A DNA stretch of 45,041 bases, taken from Simkaniaceae bacterium. Lineage in GTDB: Bacteria > Chlamydiota > Chlamydiia > Chlamydiales > JACRBE01. The notes under the pieces are model-generated. The model had not been told where the DNA came from, did not search any database, and worked only from the letters and a program-made list of their open reading frames with translations. Made by a program: the position numbers and the translations under genes. Shown here in pieces: positions 31,439 through 41,520 of this stretch. The DNA lies in assembly GCA_021734805.1 (NCBI GenBank), contig JAIPIG010000016.1, forward strand, positions 1 through 45,041. Reading direction: 5' to 3'. Numbering within the stretch: the first letter of the stretch is position 1; the number at the start of each line of letters is the position of its first letter.

Positions 31439-34400
31439 TTACTTCAGGCCATATTTGGGCTTCATGACAGAGCCTCGAAGGGAAATCATAAAGGGCTGGG
31501 TAATCTTAAAAAGAACGTATTGCTTCATTTTCACATCGACATTCATTTCTCCATCAAATTTGATATAGCATCGATTGGTGGATGGGAAAAAGAAATGAGA
31601 GCGTTTTCCCTCACTATAACTATCTCGAAGGGCCATAAGCTTGATCTTTTGATCTTCAATTTGAAAATCAATTTCCCCACGGACAGGCACCAAGAGACCG
31701 AGATCAAGACCCAAACGGGTAATGAGCTCTAAGGGAATCAGGCGTGTATTGTGCTCTGTTTTAAATGTATTGTGGAATTTTAAATACCCTTTTCCCTTAA
31801 TCGAATTGAGATCTGCCGTATTCCCTTTCAGCTCATCGATTTTGAGTTTTCGCATCACGAAAGGCTTTGCTTTAGTCGGCCCTTCTCCAATTTTTCTCAA
31901 AAGGCTAGGGCGAAATTCACTCACCTGAATTCCCTTAAACTCAAAAGAAAGGGCCTTGTTTTCCGGAGTCGCTATACACTCGTCAATGACAATCAAACCG
32001 GCTTGATCGGATAAGCGAAAGTCCATCATTTTAAAGGCGCTTCGATTGATTAAAATATCCGCTATTAAATTGCGCAAAATATATTGATTTACAATGAGAT
32101 CTCGTCCCTTTAAGTAACCCTTAAAATATGAATCGGCGATCTGATTTTTATCAATCATAATATCCCCTTCAATCACTAGCGGGTGTTGAATCGCCAATTC
32201 CCTGATTTTCTTATTGATTGGGTGAGGTAAAAAAGGGACGATCTTCATCGGATCCAATATTGCCGATCCTCCTAAGATCATCTCAGAAGATATAAAATGG
32301 GGATAACGCGATGCAAAATCAAATTGTGCACCAAATAATTTTCCTTCGAGGCGCTCGCATCGCACCTCGAAATCATTTGAAAATGACCCCTCAATGGCAA
32401 CGTAGTCTTCCGTTGGATTTCCTAGATCAAGTCTCTTTAGATTAACACTCATCTTATGGGTAGCTAACAGATCCACTTCCCCCTGAACATCAAATTCTAA
32501 ATCACCAATATGCGTTTGAAAATTAATTTCGACTTTTTGGTTTTGATATCTGAATTTCGGCTGTTTGAATTCCCACATCATTTGATTCAAAGCATAGGTA
32601 CCCTCTTTTAAGATGCCCGATATGATAAAGTGGGGGCCATCCCAATTGAGATCCATTTTCACTTGAATGAGATGATCCCAAGGATAGGAAGGCATTTGAG
32701 ATTGGAGTTTTTCTAAATAAGTATTAATTGGATAAAACGCTTTCTTCTCAATGATATAATCGATCATTGCAGGACTCACCGTCATCTCAACGGCCTCTGC
32801 GCCCAGCTTCCCCTCATTCCATTGAATTGATCCAATACAAAAACCCGCAAAATGGTGCGGCAGATCGGGATAAGCAATATTGAAATCGAGATTGCGAATC
32901 AAAAGCCCTTCTTCAAAGTCAAAATGCCATTGACTCAATGTTTCAGATGTCAGGGATAATTGACTCTCCCCAAATTGCGATGAGTCGACTTTAAGCTCCG
33001 CATCGATTCCACCTTGTCCTAGAGTAAAGTGCCCATTGAGATTCAAATTGCCGGAAAAGTCACTATAAGAGAGTTGTGAGAGAAGAGGCGCTAAAAAATG
33101 CGCTATTTTGATCTCATCGAGATTGATAGTCGCCTCCTTCAGGTCGAGGTCGAGCTTTCCTGAGGTGAAATCCAGCTCCCCTCCATGAATCGGCAGCTTC
33201 GTATTGAGATAGTGGAGCACACTGGGATCAAAAATCAGTTTTTTCTCTATTAGATGCATCTGTCCATCGAAATGAATCTCACCAAAAGCAGCGCGTTTAA
33301 TGTCAATGACGTCGCCCGTCTTTTCTAAAATAAGGTGTAGCGGCCTAGAATAAATGGTCGCAATGCTTGCCTCGCGGCATTGAATATCGAGTTTTGATTG
33401 ATGCGCTTTTTCATCAAATTCTAAATCGATCTGTAGGAAATCGTTACATTTGACGTATTGAGAATTTAAAAAATGTGTCTTTGGTAATACATTGAATTGA
33501 GTGAGCATTTGTGAAAAAATCGGAAGGTCTTTTCCTTCAAGATCAAATTGAAAATTCCCACTTAACGGATTAAAACTGAGATCGGTTTTGAAATCGGTAA
33601 ATTCTAAAGTAGAGCCGAGATAATTGCTCTCTTTAGGATCAATATGAATATGGTATTCCCCCTCCTTTACCCGGCATTTACCTAGAAGGTGCAAGAGCGA
33701 CATCATTTCATCTTCAATTTGAAAATCAAAGGCAACATCGCCTTCATTTTCTTGATTGAGATTAAAATAGGATGCCGACAGCATATAGGGTAATTTTTGC
33801 CGATCAACGCATAATACGCCCTGAATCTGCTGTAGAAACGTTGCATTATTTTTTGATTGGCATTCAACATTGGCTGAAAAATCTGCAATGGATAGGTTTT
33901 GAGTTAATTGGCACACCCCTTGATCGACATGGATTTTAAGATTCCAAACCGGCTCTTTCTCAACGGGATAAATATCCGATATTAAGACAAATCCCTCACC
34001 CATTGCATGAGTCTGTCCATTGATATCTGTTGAGAGTGATGCAAAATCCGGGAAATGCTGCGCAATCTGTTTAAGTCCTTCTAATGGGCCTTCAATTTGA
34101 TCGACATGCACTTCAAAGTGTGAGGGCTGTTTCTCATAAAAATTCAAGTCGACTTGCCCACCCATTTTTAATCCATAAGATTCCCCCTTCAAAGAATGGA
34201 TAAATAATTTGTCATCTCGAATATAGAGATCCCCCGACAGATTAGAAAAATCTAAGTCAAATTTTTTAATCGAACATTCGGCCTGCTCAATGGGGATCAT
34301 TAAGTCAAGCACGCGGTGATCATAGGTAAAATCGAGCTGGCCATGAAATGCCTTGCTCTCCTTATCTCTCACACGAACATCAATTGCATCCGAAATAAAA

Positions 34401-36475
34401 TCTAATTCATGCGATGAAAGCTCACATTTCACATGCATTCCATCAAAGCGACCCATCGTATCGATTTGCCCGCGGATCGCCCAATCCACATCGAGAAAAT
34501 ATAGAATCCAATGATATATCGCTTCATCCACTGCATGCCCTTTAAACCATCCGGCAAATACGCGATGGCTCAATTGGTTGAGTTGCTCCGGAATAGAAGA
34601 AAAGAGTGAAAAATCAGTGAGCTTGAATCCAAAACTCAGAGGGTCTTCTTCCCCTATTTCACCCCTAACTCTCCAATAATCCATTTCCCTTGAAAAGTGG
34701 GCATGGATTGTATGCATTGCATCAGGAGGGGGAGAGGCTTGTTTAGCTCGGGGAAAATGCTTAAGTAAAGCCTCAGTTGAGGTCTTAACAATCAAATCGA
34801 GATCGGGATTGCGCCTTTGACCATAGAAATTGATATCAAAAATATGATCGAAGAGCCGTCCGTGCACATAGGAATGGGAAAAAGTATCAAGCTCCGATGC
34901 CATGGCTGCGGATAGATCATAAATCATGATCGATTCTCTATCGGGATCGGAAATCACCACATCCCCCGATTCGATGATCATCTTCCACCGATCGAATTGG
35001 CGTGTCTTTAAATCAATATCAAGCGCTCCTTCTAATTTGGAACAGAAGGCAATGACTTTTCCCCCATCAATATGAGCATGCAGATTATGGGCAATGATTT
35101 TTTCTAAATGCAGTGCTTTAAATTGCTTTTTCTCAATTTCAGCAACGATTTCGCATTCGAGTTTACCCTCTTTCAAATCAATTTTTCCCACATCCGGGAA
35201 GTGGGGCGTAATCATTTTTTGAATGAGGTTGAGATGGTCGACATCGACTTGGTGACAAACACCGGTAAAACGAAAATGATCAGACTGAATATGCTCTAAG
35301 TGACAATCGATCGATGAGAGCCCATCCGTATCATTTTTGATGCTGAGTTTGATGCCTAACTGGGGATGTTTAAACTCGCCATAATAGGGATCCCCTTTAA
35401 TTGCTATCTGCGATTGAAGGCCATCGATATCGAGATGCCCTTTTAAATCAATCCCCTCATTCTCAGGTAAATTCATTGAAAATTTTCCATAGAGATTGAT
35501 CTCGCTGTGCTGATCAAGCTTAAAATAAAAGCCTTTCACACTCGATTTGATTGCAACATCAGCCCAAGACTTATGAATGACCCGTTCTTTATTGCGTGCT
35601 AAGGGAAATGACGATCTCCAATTGGCGCTATCTATTTTTATTTCCGATTGCGTTTTCTGATTGGATAGGCCAATGTTTTCGAGCTCGAGCTGCACATCTC
35701 CACGTTTTAAAGCCCCTTTAGACCCAAAATGCAATAGAGTATTCCCCGTGATAATTCCCGAAGTTGCCGTCCAATGATCGACATGAAACAGAGAAAAAGT
35801 GCGATTGAGCTCTGCAAGCAACTGCATTTCAACTTTATTGAAATCAAAATAAGAAAATAGCTCACTGGAAAGCGATGAAATGGATATCTCTATCATCGGA
35901 GAGCTGAGTTCTTCAAATGACTTTGCCAGAGATAAAATGCCAAAACACTCATTTTCGAAATTGCTCTTATATGAAAAATAAACGGGCAACGGGGGATGGG
36001 ATGCATCGTCTTTAAGAATGAGCTCTCCGCGGTTGATATTCAGTTGAATATGCCGAGTAATGGCCCTAAAAAACTCTAAAGGAGGGGAAGTCATTGCCTT
36101 TTCATTTTGGAGAGGACCGGACAGCGTGATCATTGGATGATCGATATCGATAATCGGATCAATTTCAAAATCTCTCCAATTAAAGCGCATTCCCACTTTG
36201 AGACAATCAATAGCCATTTTGACATGGGGCATTTCTTCGCTATAAGCTTCTAAATTTGAAAAAATAATGCCCTTAGATTGAAAGGCCATTTTCTCAAAAT
36301 GGAATTTCACCCCTTTTTGGGTTTTGAATTTGGAGTTGAGAAAAACCTCAAGACCAAATCCTAAAAAGCTGTTGCGAAACAGAGTAAAAACCAAGACAAA
36401 CAAGAGCAAAACGATCAGAAAGATCGCCCTCTTTTTCTTTATATAGCGTTTAATTGTTTGAACTTGTTTTTCCAT
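31439..36475 (-). CDS. Giant AsmA/TamB-like envelope protein
   Basis: This 1678-residue protein has an N-terminal basic stretch and one membrane anchor (residues ~15-33, AIFLIVLLLFVLVFTLF). The remainder is a long series of beta-rich segments with alternating hydrophobic residues and repeated HIDG/DLKG-type turns. The C-terminus (GNTADLNSIKGKGYLKFHNT, LLVPVRGEIDFQIEDQKIKL) resembles AsmA_2/YhdP-type ends. Such proteins form periplasm-spanning grooves that move phospholipids to the outer membrane. I infer that role here; primary similarity is diffuse. The start is 36475, preceded by a palindromic repeat. It sits where C. trachomatis has only small genes between dnaA2 and nqrB. Confidence 0.65.
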   Translation of the reverse strand: MEKQVQTIKRYIKKKRAIFLIVLLLFVLVFTLFRNSFLGFGLEVFLNSKFKTQKGVKFHFEKMAFQSKGIIFSNLEAYSEEMPHVKMAIDCLKVGMRFNWRDFEIDPIIDIDHPMITLSGPLQNEKAMTSPPLEFFRAITRHIQLNINRGELILKDDASHPPLPVYFSYKSNFENECFGILSLAKSFEELSSPMIEISISSLSSELFSYFDFNKVEMQLLAELNRTFSLFHVDHWTATSGIITGNTLLHFGSKGALKRGDVQLELENIGLSNQKTQSEIKIDSANWRSSFPLARNKERVIHKSWADVAIKSSVKGFYFKLDQHSEINLYGKFSMNLPENEGIDLKGHLDIDGLQSQIAIKGDPYYGEFKHPQLGIKLSIKNDTDGLSSIDCHLEHIQSDHFRFTGVCHQVDVDHLNLIQKMITPHFPDVGKIDLKEGKLECEIVAEIEKKQFKALHLEKIIAHNLHAHIDGGKVIAFCSKLEGALDIDLKTRQFDRWKMIIESGDVVISDPDRESIMIYDLSAAMASELDTFSHSYVHGRLFDHIFDINFYGQRRNPDLDLIVKTSTEALLKHFPRAKQASPPPDAMHTIHAHFSREMDYWRVRGEIGEEDPLSFGFKLTDFSLFSSIPEQLNQLSHRVFAGWFKGHAVDEAIYHWILYFLDVDWAIRGQIDTMGRFDGMHVKCELSSHELDFISDAIDVRVRDKESKAFHGQLDFTYDHRVLDLMIPIEQAECSIKKFDLDFSNLSGDLYIRDDKLFIHSLKGESYGLKMGGQVDLNFYEKQPSHFEVHVDQIEGPLEGLKQIAQHFPDFASLSTDINGQTHAMGEGFVLISDIYPVEKEPVWNLKIHVDQGVCQLTQNLSIADFSANVECQSKNNATFLQQIQGVLCVDRQKLPYMLSASYFNLNQENEGDVAFDFQIEDEMMSLLHLLGKCRVKEGEYHIHIDPKESNYLGSTLEFTDFKTDLSFNPLSGNFQFDLEGKDLPIFSQMLTQFNVLPKTHFLNSQYVKCNDFLQIDLEFDEKAHQSKLDIQCREASIATIYSRPLHLILEKTGDVIDIKRAAFGEIHFDGQMHLIEKKLIFDPSVLHYLNTKLPIHGGELDFTSGKLDLDLKEATINLDEIKIAHFLAPLLSQLSYSDFSGNLNLNGHFTLGQGGIDAELKVDSSQFGESQLSLTSETLSQWHFDFEEGLLIRNLDFNIAYPDLPHHFAGFCIGSIQWNEGKLGAEAVEMTVSPAMIDYIIEKKAFYPINTYLEKLQSQMPSYPWDHLIQVKMDLNWDGPHFIISGILKEGTYALNQMMWEFKQPKFRYQNQKVEINFQTHIGDLEFDVQGEVDLLATHKMSVNLKRLDLGNPTEDYVAIEGSFSNDFEVRCERLEGKLFGAQFDFASRYPHFISSEMILGGSAILDPMKIVPFLPHPINKKIRELAIQHPLVIEGDIMIDKNQIADSYFKGYLKGRDLIVNQYILRNLIADILINRSAFKMMDFRLSDQAGLIVIDECIATPENKALSFEFKGIQVSEFRPSLLRKIGEGPTKAKPFVMRKLKIDELKGNTADLNSIKGKGYLKFHNTFKTEHNTRLIPLELITRLGLDLGLLVPVRGEIDFQIEDQKIKLMALRDSYSEGKRSHFFFPSTNRCYIKFDGEMNVDVKMKQYVLFKITQPFMISLRGSVMKPKYGLK

Positions 36476-36514
36476 ATAAACGGTATTATGATCAATTTGC
36501 TATTTTTTCGCATG

Positions 36515-36592
36515 CATACCGAAATAAATTGAAGAATTGGTTTTTATCTATCAAAGCTAAAACCCCAATTCTTCAACTCATTTCGGTATACC
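36515..36592. repeat. TATACCGAAAT palindrome upstream of the AsmA-like gene and nqrB
   Basis: ATACCGAAATAAATTGAAGA, then ATTGGTTTT, is inverted as AAAACCCCAATTCTTCAACT and CATTTCGGTAT, a hairpin of about 75 bp. A half copy lies at 29190. It occupies the divergent region between two large operons, so it may block read-through or influence both promoters. Confidence 0.8.
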
Positions 36593-36651
36593 TTGATCTT
36601 AAATCACAATTTTTCCACTATTTAGTAGATTGCTAATGGAATGAAATAAAG

Positions 36652-38175
36652 ATGATAATCAACCGACTTTTGACAGAATGGGCCGAAAAATGCCGCTCCC
36701 ACCCTAAATTAAAAACACTGACGCCCCTTATCAATGCCATTGATTCTTTTATTGCCGAAGTCCCCCTCACGGCCAAAAACCCTCCCTTTATCCATGATCA
36801 TTTTGATGTCAAACGGATGATGATGCTCGTCATCTTTGCCCTCCTTCCCTGCACCTTCATGGCGATTCTCAATAGCGGTGTCCAATCATTTATTTTTGGA
36901 TCGGGCGATGCAAATATCATGAAGAGCTACCTTGAGGCCTCTCACTCCTTTTCCGGATATTTTTCGTTTGTCTATGCCCATTTTGGCTCGATTATTAAAC
37001 TCGGGGCCATTGCGTTCCTTCCTATCCTTGCCATTTCATATATGGTAGGAGGTTTTTGGGAAGTGCTTTTTGCTACAATAAGGGGACATGAAATTTCAGA
37101 GGGATTGCTCGTTACGGGAATTCTTTATGCCTTGATTCTCCCTTCGACACTCCCTTATTGGATGGTTGCTGTTGGCGTTTCGGCAGGTGTCATTTTAGCA
37201 AAAGAAATTTTTGGAGGCACCGGGATGAATATTTTAAATCCCGCTCTAGCCTGCCGCTGCTTTCTGTATTTCGCCTTTCCCAATAAAATGACCGGTAACG
37301 TATGGGTAGGGACCAATCCAACGCATATTAAAAACAGTCTTATGACGATGAATCAGCAAATCGATACGACGTCTCTTGATGGTTTTTCCCAAGCAAGCTA
37401 TCTCAACACAATGAGCATCGGCGATGAAATTAAGCGCATCCATATTGATGCAATCGGCGAGCATTGGAATCACCTCACTCCGACCAATGATCTTTTAGCA
37501 CACCAATTCCAATTTTATCAAAAAGCACATGACTTATCACAAGCCCTACCCGACCTCAATATTCCTCAACTTCAATCATTCCTCACAGCCCCATTAAAAG
37601 AAGGGGGCCTTGCTCTAGCAAACGATGCCTTTGTGAATGCATACCACTTTGCCGAGCTCAAGTTTGGTCAGGGAATTATGAACGATGCCAATCTCTTTTT
37701 TGGCAACATGCTCGGATCCTTTGGTGAAACATCGAAATTCGCTTGTCTTCTCGGAGCTATTTTTCTGATCATAACCGGCGTTGCCTCTTTTCGAACCATG
37801 CTCTCTGTTGTCATTGGGGCTCTTTTTACGGCGGCTTGTTTCCAAATTGGAAGTCATGTCATTGGGCCCTATGGAGGTGCCTTTAACCCTGCAAAATTTG
37901 ATTTTCCTGTTTTAAAACAACTTTTATTAGGCGGACTTGCTTTTGGACTTGTCTTCATGGCAACGGATCCCGTTTCTTCTCCGTATACCAAATCCGCCAA
38001 ATGGGTTTATGGATTTGTGATAGGGGCTTTAACGATCATTATTCGACTGATTAATCCCGCTTTTCCGGAAGGGGTCATGCTCGCTATTTTATTTGGCAAT
38101 GTCTTTGCTCCCTTGTTTGATCGCATGGCTCTAAAGCACTTTAGGAGGAAACGCAATGTCGCAAAATTCAGCTAA
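36652..38175 (+). CDS. nqrB: Na+-translocating NADH:quinone reductase subunit B
   Basis: A membrane subunit of the sodium pump Na+-NQR, 507 residues with about ten helices. It carries NPPFIHDHFDVKRMMMLVIFAL at the N-terminus and FGGTGMNILNPALACRCFLYFAFP and LAFGLVFMATDPVSSPYTK later. In Vibrio NqrB an FMN is attached to the Thr of an SGAT motif; here the matching stretch is DGFSQAS, with Ser249 at the acceptor position. The chlamydial order nqrBCDE, without nqrA and nqrF, is kept. It overlaps nqrC by 20 nt. Confidence 0.95.
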   Translation: MIINRLLTEWAEKCRSHPKLKTLTPLINAIDSFIAEVPLTAKNPPFIHDHFDVKRMMMLVIFALLPCTFMAILNSGVQSFIFGSGDANIMKSYLEASHSFSGYFSFVYAHFGSIIKLGAIAFLPILAISYMVGGFWEVLFATIRGHEISEGLLVTGILYALILPSTLPYWMVAVGVSAGVILAKEIFGGTGMNILNPALACRCFLYFAFPNKMTGNVWVGTNPTHIKNSLMTMNQQIDTTSLDGFSQASYLNTMSIGDEIKRIHIDAIGEHWNHLTPTNDLLAHQFQFYQKAHDLSQALPDLNIPQLQSFLTAPLKEGGLALANDAFVNAYHFAELKFGQGIMNDANLFFGNMLGSFGETSKFACLLGAIFLIITGVASFRTMLSVVIGALFTAACFQIGSHVIGPYGGAFNPAKFDFPVLKQLLLGGLAFGLVFMATDPVSSPYTKSAKWVYGFVIGALTIIIRLINPAFPEGVMLAILFGNVFAPLFDRMALKHFRRKRNVAKFS

Positions 38176-39094
38176 GTTTTCCAACCGCTATATTATTCTC
38201 TTTGTCTCAATCGTCTGTTTTATTTGCGCTTTGATCCTCTCTATTTTCGCCGCCGCCCTAAAGCCTTTGCAAGAGAGGGAAGAAATCCTTTATCAAAGCA
38301 AGCAACTGCTGATTTCCGCTAAGATTCTCAATGATGCCGGCTCTTTTTTAATTAAAAATGAAGCCGGCCAATATATTCCCGCGCATTTCGATCCAAAAGA
38401 ACAAAAACTAATTCCCAATCCACCCGGCACTCATTATAAGGCGAGTAAAAATGATATTTTTTCTCTGCAGCAATTGCGCGTTGTTCCTCATCTAACTGAT
38501 ATCCAAGGAAATGTCTTTTCTTTTAAAGAAAAGAAAATCGATTACGAAACCTATTTAAAAGAACATCAAAAATACGGTTATGCCGACTTGCCCAATAAGC
38601 TTGTCTATTTTATCTATCCCAATATTGCAACATCCTTGCTAAAAAAAGAACTCGATCAACTCACTCCCATAGGATATGTCATTCCTATCAATGGCTATGG
38701 ATTATGGGATGCCATTTATGGGTATCTTGCGATTGAGGCCAATGCCAATACGGTCATCGGAACCACTTGGTATGATCAAAAAGAGACACCCGGCCTTGGC
38801 GCTAATATTGCAACGCCTCAATGGCAAAAACAATTTTATGGGAAACACATTTTCCGCGAAAATGCACAGGGCCAAACCAACTATCAAACATCTAAGCTAG
38901 GCATTACAGTTGTGAAAACGACGGTTAAAGATGAACTCGGGGATTCGCCCTTTGCCATCAGTGCCGTAGATGGCATTGCCGGAGCGAGTGAAACACGCAA
39001 AGGCGTACAAGCAGCCTACTTCGACTCGCTTGCCCCCTATCGCCCTTTTTTAATTAAAGCACACCAGCGCTACTTGGGAGAACATTCTCAATGA
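38156..39094 (+). CDS. nqrC: Na+-translocating NADH:quinone reductase subunit C
   Basis: The FMN-bearing subunit, 312 residues. One N-terminal helix ([22 protein letters not shown]) anchors a periplasmic domain with the conserved [14 protein letters not shown] and ETPGLGANI blocks. The FMN-attachment motif, S/T-GAT in Vibrio, reads AGAS here with Ser278 in acceptor position ([13 protein letters not shown]). TTTAGGAGG precedes the ATG, which lies inside nqrB. It overlaps nqrD by 4 nt. Confidence 0.95.
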   Translation: MSQNSAKFSNRYIILFVSIVCFICALILSIFAAALKPLQEREEILYQSKQLLISAKILNDAGSFLIKNEAGQYIPAHFDPKEQKLIPNPPGTHYKASKNDIFSLQQLRVVPHLTDIQGNVFSFKEKKIDYETYLKEHQKYGYADLPNKLVYFIYPNIATSLLKKELDQLTPIGYVIPINGYGLWDAIYGYLAIEANANTVIGTTWYDQKETPGLGANIATPQWQKQFYGKHIFRENAQGQTNYQTSKLGITVVKTTVKDELGDSPFAISAVDGIAGASETRKGVQAAYFDSLAPYRPFLIKAHQRYLGEHSQ

Positions 39095-39738
39095 AAAAAA
39101 GACCTTCACTCCATGCCTTTCTCAATCCTCTCTGGCATGACAATCAAATTCTTGTCGCCGTGCTCGGAATCTGCTCAGCACTTGCGGTCACAATCAAAGT
39201 GAGTATTGCCCTAGTTATGGGAATCAGTGTGATGTTTGTAACCTCTTTTTCCTGTCTATTTGTCTCTTTCCTTCGCAAAAAGACCCCTGATAGCGTTCGA
39301 ATGATTACTCAGCTTGCCATTATCTCTCTCTTTGTCATCATTGTCGATCAAATCTTAAAGGCCTTTTCTTATGAAATTTCAAAAACTCTTTCCGTATTTG
39401 TCGGCCTCATTATTACAAACTGCATTGTAATGGGCCGCTGTGAAAGCAATGCCAAAAACGTTACGCCCGGACCCGCTTTTTTTGATGGTCTTGGCGCTGC
39501 AACGGGGTATGCCTGCGTTCTTTTTATTATTGGCACCATTCGCGAAATTTTTGCTTTCGGAACCTTTTTAAGCCTCCAAGTCATCCCCTTAAGTTGGTAT
39601 GCTTCCCCCCTATATCCCGATCGCTATGAAAACTCCAATATTATGGCCTTAGCCCCCTCAGCCTTTTTCATCATTGGCGGCATGATTTGGATTTATAATA
39701 CAATCAATGACCGCACTTCAAGTAGTGTCAAAAAGTAG
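39091..39738 (+). CDS. nqrD: Na+-translocating NADH:quinone reductase subunit D
   Basis: An integral membrane subunit of 215 residues with six helices. [20 protein letters not shown] at the start and [20 protein letters not shown], then [15 protein letters not shown], are the conserved NqrD/RnfE blocks; the Cys in NCIVMG is near the intramembrane Fe-S site shared with NqrE. It overlaps nqrC by 4 nt and precedes nqrE by 12 nt. Confidence 0.95.
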   Translation: MKKRPSLHAFLNPLWHDNQILVAVLGICSALAVTIKVSIALVMGISVMFVTSFSCLFVSFLRKKTPDSVRMITQLAIISLFVIIVDQILKAFSYEISKTLSVFVGLIITNCIVMGRCESNAKNVTPGPAFFDGLGAATGYACVLFIIGTIREIFAFGTFLSLQVIPLSWYASPLYPDRYENSNIMALAPSAFFIIGGMIWIYNTINDRTSSSVKK

Positions 39739-39750
39739 GAGATAAACAAG

Positions 39751-40473
39751 ATGTGGATGGGCCCCTTTTCAATGATTAATCTGCTCGGATTGCTAATCCA
39801 GACCGTTTTTATTCAAAACATTTTGCTTTTCTATTTTTTGGGAATGTGTTCCTATCTCGCCTGCTCAAACAAAATCACAACAGCTAAAGGACTTGGTCTT
39901 GCAGTCACAATCGTTATTACCTTATCGGGAACGCTCAATTGGTTTGTCCATCAATTTGTGACAGGTCCCAAAGCGCTCTCTTGGCTCTCGGTTTTTGGAA
40001 TTGACGGGAGTAAAATCGACTTAAGTTTTTTAGAATTCCTGATCTTTATTTCAGTCATTGCCGCCTTTGTGCAAGTGCTTGAAATCATTATTGAGAAGTT
40101 TACCCCATCCCTTTATCGCTCACTTGGAATGTATCTTCCGCTGATTACGGTGAATTGCGCCATCCTTGGAGCCTGCCTCTTCTCCGTTGTCCGCGAATAC
40201 CCTTTCTTTGCCAACTTTATTTATGTTTTGGGATCAGGTCTTGGGTGGTGGCTTGCGATTGTCCTTATCGCCTCAATTCGAGAAAAATTGAGTTATAGCA
40301 ATGTCTGTCCGGGTTTGAAGGGAATGGGAATTACCTTTGTGATGACCGGGCTCATCGCCCTTTCATTTATGGGATTTACAGGCATCGCCCTTGATACTAT
40401 CTCCGAAGATGATACCTACCCCGAACTTGTCTCATCGATTGAACGGAGGCCAAGCTGCAATCTCCCTGCTTGA
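39751..40473 (+). CDS. nqrE: Na+-translocating NADH:quinone reductase subunit E
   Basis: A membrane subunit of 240 residues that pairs with NqrD in inverted topology. The motifs NILLFYFLGMCSYLACSNK and LPLITVNCAILGACLF supply the conserved cysteines. The typical C-terminal block IREKLSYSNVCPGLKGMGITF is present. The last 30 residues (DTISEDDTYPELVSSIERRP and on) are a soluble tail, slightly longer than usual. AGGAGAT precedes the ATG. A bidirectional terminator closes the operon. Confidence 0.95.
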   Translation: MWMGPFSMINLLGLLIQTVFIQNILLFYFLGMCSYLACSNKITTAKGLGLAVTIVITLSGTLNWFVHQFVTGPKALSWLSVFGIDGSKIDLSFLEFLIFISVIAAFVQVLEIIIEKFTPSLYRSLGMYLPLITVNCAILGACLFSVVREYPFFANFIYVLGSGLGWWLAIVLIASIREKLSYSNVCPGLKGMGITFVMTGLIALSFMGFTGIALDTISEDDTYPELVSSIERRPSCNLPA

Positions 40474-40527
40474 GCCGGGAATCCTAAGCGGCTAGCGGAT
40501 AGTGATAGCCAATATTCCTTAACTGTC

Positions 40528-40562
40528 AAAAAATCTCCTCTATTCATGGAGGGGATTTTTTA
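40528..40562. terminator. Bidirectional terminator between nqrE and gcvH
   Basis: AAAAATCTCCTC and GAGGGGATTTTT are inverted around TATTCATG, with A-run and T-run on the two sides. It can end both converging transcripts. Confidence 0.9.
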
Positions 40563-40570
40563 ATTGCGGA

Positions 40571-40876
40571 TTAATCCATTTTTAGACGATATAGCCAACC
40601 CTCCCCTTCCGGGTCTTGATTGATTAAACTGAGATCGATCAGCAGCTTTTCATTCACCTCAGTCACTGTTCCTGAAAGAGGCGATGCAATATCTGTGGCT
40701 GCTTTGGTTGATTCTAATATGACGGCGCTATCATCTTTTTTTAGTTCTTGATGGATCTCGGGAAGTTCGAGATAAACAATTTCACCGAGTTCTTCTTGCG
40801 CTTGATGAGAAATACCAATGGTGGCAACCCCTTCATCGACTAAAATCCACTCATGTGTTTCCGTGTATTGTTTCAT
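40571..40876 (-). CDS. gcvH: Glycine cleavage system H-like lipoyl carrier protein
   Basis: A lipoyl-domain protein of 101 residues, shorter than the usual ~125. The N-terminal ETHEWILVDEGVATIGISHQ AQEELGEIVYLELP and the lipoyl-lysine loop ILESTKAATDI (K58) are clear. The C-terminal helix of typical GcvH is trimmed. No gcvP or gcvT lies nearby; in Chlamydia the protein stands alone (CT282) and may serve as a lipoate carrier rather than in glycine cleavage. It overlaps the upstream gene by 4 nt, as the third gene of a short operon. Confidence 0.92.
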   Translation of the reverse strand: MKQYTETHEWILVDEGVATIGISHQAQEELGEIVYLELPEIHQELKKDDSAVILESTKAATDIASPLSGTVTEVNEKLLIDLSLINQDPEGEGWLYRLKMD

Positions 40877-41520
40877 TTGGGCCTCGTTAAATGTAGATTT
40901 GCATAAAGCATCGGTGTTAAAAGCACCTGAAAATCGCGATTGGAAAGATGAAAGTGTTGCGGCTCTCCCTTAGCTCGATGAATCACTGTTGTAAAACCTA
41001 TGAGCGAGACATCGATAGGGTCAAATCCATGCAAAATAGCAGAAGGGAGGGTGACTTTAAGTCGATATCCTTTGGAATGAAATTCCCTTTCAACTTGGAT
41101 GGCACTTGGCTCGCATAGCTCATGTTTATCCTCTCCTCGAAAGCGTGTAATTTCAAGCGCGCTCGTATCGAGATCCGCTGCTGCCAAAACAAGAAAGTGG
41201 TGACAAAAGCGATGGATCGCCCTAGCGTCTTTTAATCCCCTCGTATCTATACAAATTTCAACGCAATCGCTTTTTTCAAAATTGGGGTATTCAGAGCAAG
41301 TAAACGGGACTTCAACATCATATAAAAACTGAAGCCCATGTTCACTCCAAGCTGCAGCACATTGAGCAAAACGCTCCTCATTGAGCATTTCCCCTAAATC
41401 TAAGAGAAGATGCTTCCCCTTGAAAGCTCCTTTAAAATCCAAATCTTTTGCATAAGGCACCTCTACGGTCATATCAAAAAAAATGGCAGGCGATAACGGG
41501 AGAAGATCTTCAATACTCAT
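40873..41520 (-). CDS. Conserved hypothetical protein (position of Chlamydia CT283)
   Basis: The protein has 215 residues and no signal peptide. The predicted fold is mostly beta, with the stretches GLQFLYDVEVPFTCSEYPNF, DCVEICIDTRG and RFCHHFLVLAA and an end of the form FDPIDVSLIGFTTVIH. The DTRG and RFCHHF pattern recalls CBM9/DOMON-like beta sandwiches, but that is only a visual impression. It overlaps both neighbours by 4 nt, so it is co-translated with the SurA/PpiD-like protein and GcvH. Function unknown. Confidence 0.75.
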   Translation of the reverse strand: MSIEDLLPLSPAIFFDMTVEVPYAKDLDFKGAFKGKHLLLDLGEMLNEERFAQCAAAWSEHGLQFLYDVEVPFTCSEYPNFEKSDCVEICIDTRGLKDARAIHRFCHHFLVLAAADLDTSALEITRFRGEDKHELCEPSAIQVEREFHSKGYRLKVTLPSAILHGFDPIDVSLIGFTTVIHRAKGEPQHFHLSNRDFQVLLTPMLYANLHLTRPK

